64,000 nucleotides of DNA from Jeongeupia wiesaeckerbachi (GTDB taxonomy: Bacteria; Pseudomonadota; Gammaproteobacteria; Burkholderiales; Chitinibacteraceae), in assembly GCF_050916355.1 (NCBI RefSeq), contig NZ_CP136946.1, forward strand, positions 3,100,001 to 3,164,000, given 5' to 3'. The notes below the pieces were generated by a model. That model was not told the origin of the DNA. It did no database searches and saw only the letters and a list, made by a program, of their open reading frames with translations. A program made the translations under genes and the position numbers. This document shows positions 61,880 through 64,000 of the stretch, piece by piece (within the stretch, counting starts at the first letter, position 1; each line of letters opens with the position of its first letter).

Positions 61880-64000
61880 TCAGGCTGCCCGCGAGCTGGG
61901 TGCGCACAGGCGTTTGAGTTCGGGTACGCAGGAGCCGCACACCGCTCCGCAGCCCAGTTTGGCCTTCACTTGTTCAAATCCGGCGCCGGTCGCAACCTGG
62001 CCGAGGATTTGCGATTCGCGCACCTGGGTGCAATTGCAGACAACGCGATCCCGCGGTGCGGTGTTTACCCCCCTGGGTGCAAACACCGCCAGCCTCGGCC
62101 CCTGCCACGGCTCGCCGGCAAGCAAGGTATCGAGCAGGCCTTCGGCGCCGCCGAGTTCACCGGCGAACACGAAGCCATTGAGCGCCCCGTCCCGCCAGCC
62201 GACGCGCTTGACCACATTGCGGCGCGCATCGCGATATTCGAGCACGTCGGCGCCCGGCTGCAGATCGAGCGCGGTGAACAAGCGCTCCAGCCAACCGGCT
62301 GGTGCTTCGGCGCATGCGGCGCGCAGCACCAGCGTGTCGCGCCCCTGCAGGCTGATCGCTGCGTAATCGCAATCGGCCAGCAGCGGTTGCACCGCCGCGT
62401 GCAGCACCAGCACATTAGGGCTGCGCAGTGCGGCTATCGCCCGCCACGGCAACTCGGCCCGCTCGACTCGCACCGCCGCATGCTTGAGCTCGGGCTGGAA
62501 TGACTTGCCGTCGACCATCGGCGCGCTGGCTGCGTTGATGCCGATGCTGCTGAGGAACTGGCCGCTCCAGTGCATTGCGGCAAACACGCTGCCGCTCGGC
62601 ACGTCATTGCCGATGGCCAGCGGCAGCACAACCGCACCGCGCTTGCTGGCAATCTTGACCAGCTCACCGGCTTTCAACCCGCGGCGTTCGGCGTCGTTCG
62701 GATGCATCGTCAGCGTCGGCTCCGGCGTATGGGCAAACAGTTGCGGCAAGCGGCCGGTGCGGCTCATGCCGTGCCACTGGTCGCGCAGCCGGCCGGTGAG
62801 CAGATGGAAGGGATAGCGGGCATTGGTCGGCTCGGCCACCGGTTTGTACGCGGTGACATGAAACTGCGCGCGGCCGTCCATCGTCGCAAACGTGCCATCG
62901 ACGTAGCGTCGCGCCAGCCCCTGTTTCATGCCCGCCTTCAGCGGCCATTGCTGCGGGCCGTGTGATTCGAGCAAGGCGTAGTCGATGCCGCCGATGTCGA
63001 GATCACGGCCGATGGTCAGCCTGCGGTGCTCGTCGAAAATCGTCGCCGTTTCCGCGTAATCGAAATGCGAAGACTCTTCCGGGTACAGGCGCGCCTCGAT
63101 TCGCCGAGCGACTTCGGACGCAATCCACCAGTCCGGCCGGGTTTCGCCGGGCGCCTTTACTGCAGCGCGGACGCGCGAAATGCGCCGTTCTGAATTCGTG
63201 ACCGTCCCGCCTTTTTCGCCCCAGGTCGCGGCCGGCAACAGCACGTCGGCGTACGGCACGGTGTCGGTGTTGACGAAGGCTTCCTGCACGACGACGAACT
63301 CGGCCGCCGCCAGTGCTTCAGCCACCCGGCCGGCATCGGGCAGCGAGTGCGCCGGGTTGGTACAGGCGATCCACACGGCCTTGATCTTGCCTTCCAGGAT
63401 CGCGTCGAACATCGCCACGGCCGGTAAGCCCGGCTGGCTTGAGAGCCGCTCGGCCGGCACGCCCCAGATCTCGGCGACCTCGGCGCGGTGCGACGGAATG
63501 GCGATATCGCGATGCGCGGCGAGCATCGTCGCCATGCCACCGACCTCGCGCCCGCCCATCGCGTTCGGCTGGCCGGTCAGCGAAAACGGCCCGGCGCCGG
63601 GCTTGCCGATCTGGCCGGTGGCCAGATGCAGATTGATCAGCGCCAGATTCTTGTCGGTGCCGTGCGCCGACTGGTTCAAGCCCATGCAGTACAGCGACAG
63701 CGAGGCCCCACGGCCGTTTCGATCCAAGTCGCCCCCATCATTCATCCCACCACGGCCGAACCACTCCGCCGCCTGGATCAGATCGGCTTCGAGGATGCCG
63801 CACAGCTCGGCCGCCATCTTGGGCGTGTAATCGCGCACCAGCGTCTTCAGCTCGGCAAAGCCGGCCGTATGCGCAGCGATATACGCCGGGGCTATCAGCC
63901 CTTCCCAGATCAGGTGGTGCAGCATACCGTTGAACAGCGCCACGTCGGTGCCGGGCTGGATCTGAAGATGCAGATCGGCCATCGCCGCCGTGTCGGTACG
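61880..64000 (-). CDS. nasA: Assimilatory nitrate reductase catalytic subunit, N-terminus off window
   Basis: Molybdopterin-bis(guanine dinucleotide) oxidoreductase reducing nitrate to nitrite in the cytosol. About 706 residues are visible; the frame runs off the right edge, where the N-terminal 4Fe-4S domain would lie. Visible motifs: RTDTAAMADLHLQIQPGTD, GMNDGGDLDRNGRGASLSLY region, NEAFVNTDTVPYADVLLP-like QEAFVNTDTVPYADVLLPA, and the cofactor-binding C-domain (LTGRLRDQWHGMSRTG). The end carries a BFD-like 2Fe-2S domain (VCNCTQVRES, LGCGAVCGSC), typical of NADH-linked NasA. Confidence 0.92.
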   Translation of the reverse strand, partial: RTDTAAMADLHLQIQPGTDVALFNGMLHHLIWEGLIAPAYIAAHTAGFAELKTLVRDYTPKMAAELCGILEADLIQAAEWFGRGGMNDGGDLDRNGRGASLSLYCMGLNQSAHGTDKNLALINLHLATGQIGKPGAGPFSLTGQPNAMGGREVGGMATMLAAHRDIAIPSHRAEVAEIWGVPAERLSSQPGLPAVAMFDAILEGKIKAVWIACTNPAHSLPDAGRVAEALAAAEFVVVQEAFVNTDTVPYADVLLPAATWGEKGGTVTNSERRISRVRAAVKAPGETRPDWWIASEVARRIEARLYPEESSHFDYAETATIFDEHRRLTIGRDLDIGGIDYALLESHGPQQWPLKAGMKQGLARRYVDGTFATMDGRAQFHVTAYKPVAEPTNARYPFHLLTGRLRDQWHGMSRTGRLPQLFAHTPEPTLTMHPNDAERRGLKAGELVKIASKRGAVVLPLAIGNDVPSGSVFAAMHWSGQFLSSIGINAASAPMVDGKSFQPELKHAAVRVERAELPWRAIAALRSPNVLVLHAAVQPLLADCDYAAISLQGRDTLVLRAACAEAPAGWLERLFTALDLQPGADVLEYRDARRNVVKRVGWRDGALNGFVFAGELGGAEGLLDTLLAGEPWQGPRLAVFAPRGVNTAPRDRVVCNCTQVRESQILGQVATGAGFEQVKAKLGCGAVCGSCVPELKRLCAPSSRAA

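Noticed and set aside
1..64000. CRISPR arrays, tRNA/rRNA genes, insertion sequences, prophage genes
   Set aside because: Read through for repeats, cloverleaf-type sequences and transposase/integrase motifs; none found, though a computed search could detect weak cases.

Overview
This is a chromosomal window of high GC content (estimated low 60s percent) from a Gram-negative betaproteobacterium. It contains a complete bamA-skp-lpxD-fabZ-lpxA-lpxB-rnhB outer-membrane block, an rpsB-tsf-pyrH-frr-uppS-cdsA-dxr-rseP block, heptose synthesis (hldD), a motAB flagellar motor, and assimilatory nitrate reductase with a siroheme methyltransferase. A cytoplasmic GH9 enzyme of the glucosaminidase/chitobiose type next to a ROK sugar kinase suggests a chitin or glucosamine user. 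Neisseriales, Chitinibacteraceae-like, is my best guess, but this is inference from gene content and not a phylogeny. No tRNA, rRNA, CRISPR array, intact insertion sequence or prophage was found; this is core chromosome with a few poorly characterised genes.

Layout. From 1 to 49364 all 47 genes called lie on the minus strand. In transcription order, from high to low coordinate: (a) an MCE/Mla-like lipid transport operon (49364-46351) with an odd ATPase-like protein; (b) rpsB, tsf, pyrH, frr, uppS, cdsA, dxr, rseP, bamA, skp, lpxD, fabZ, lpxA, lpxB, rnhB (46175-31916), the classical translation and envelope-biogenesis run; (c) motA, motB, a membrane-anchored methyltransferase, an HDOD protein, a SpoU RNA methyltransferase, a PilZ-like protein, ung, a ROK kinase, GH9 and hldD (31807-22386), mostly joined by 4-base stop/start overlaps and closed by a strong terminator; (d) an alpha-2-macroglobulin and penicillin-binding protein 1C pair (22269-14445); (e) an exported protein with two similar halves; (f) cysM, SemiSWEET, PHP phosphoesterase, YciO, an M50 protease, trpS, a GNAT acetyltransferase, scpA, scpB (13719-7230), again tightly packed; (g) mutS, rluB, greB and a sensor histidine kinase cut by the window edge.

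From 49436 onward the strands mix: crcB, trxB, bcp, a PIN-PhoH ATPase, an HxlR regulator, an orphan ParA and a secreted type II asparaginase on plus; a tail-anchored coiled-coil protein, a pseudokinase-HDOD-GAF protein, dcd, an NTF2-like exported protein, a cupin, cobA and the C-terminal 700-odd residues of nasA on minus. Convergent pairs share clear bidirectional terminators.

The most unusual items are the ABC ATPase-like protein without a Walker A motif in the Mla-like operon, the large protein joining a degenerate kinase-like domain to HDOD and GAF domains, the coupling of flagellar motor genes to nucleic-acid and sugar enzymes, and the internally duplicated exported protein. I did not find a clear-cut new defence or mobile system.
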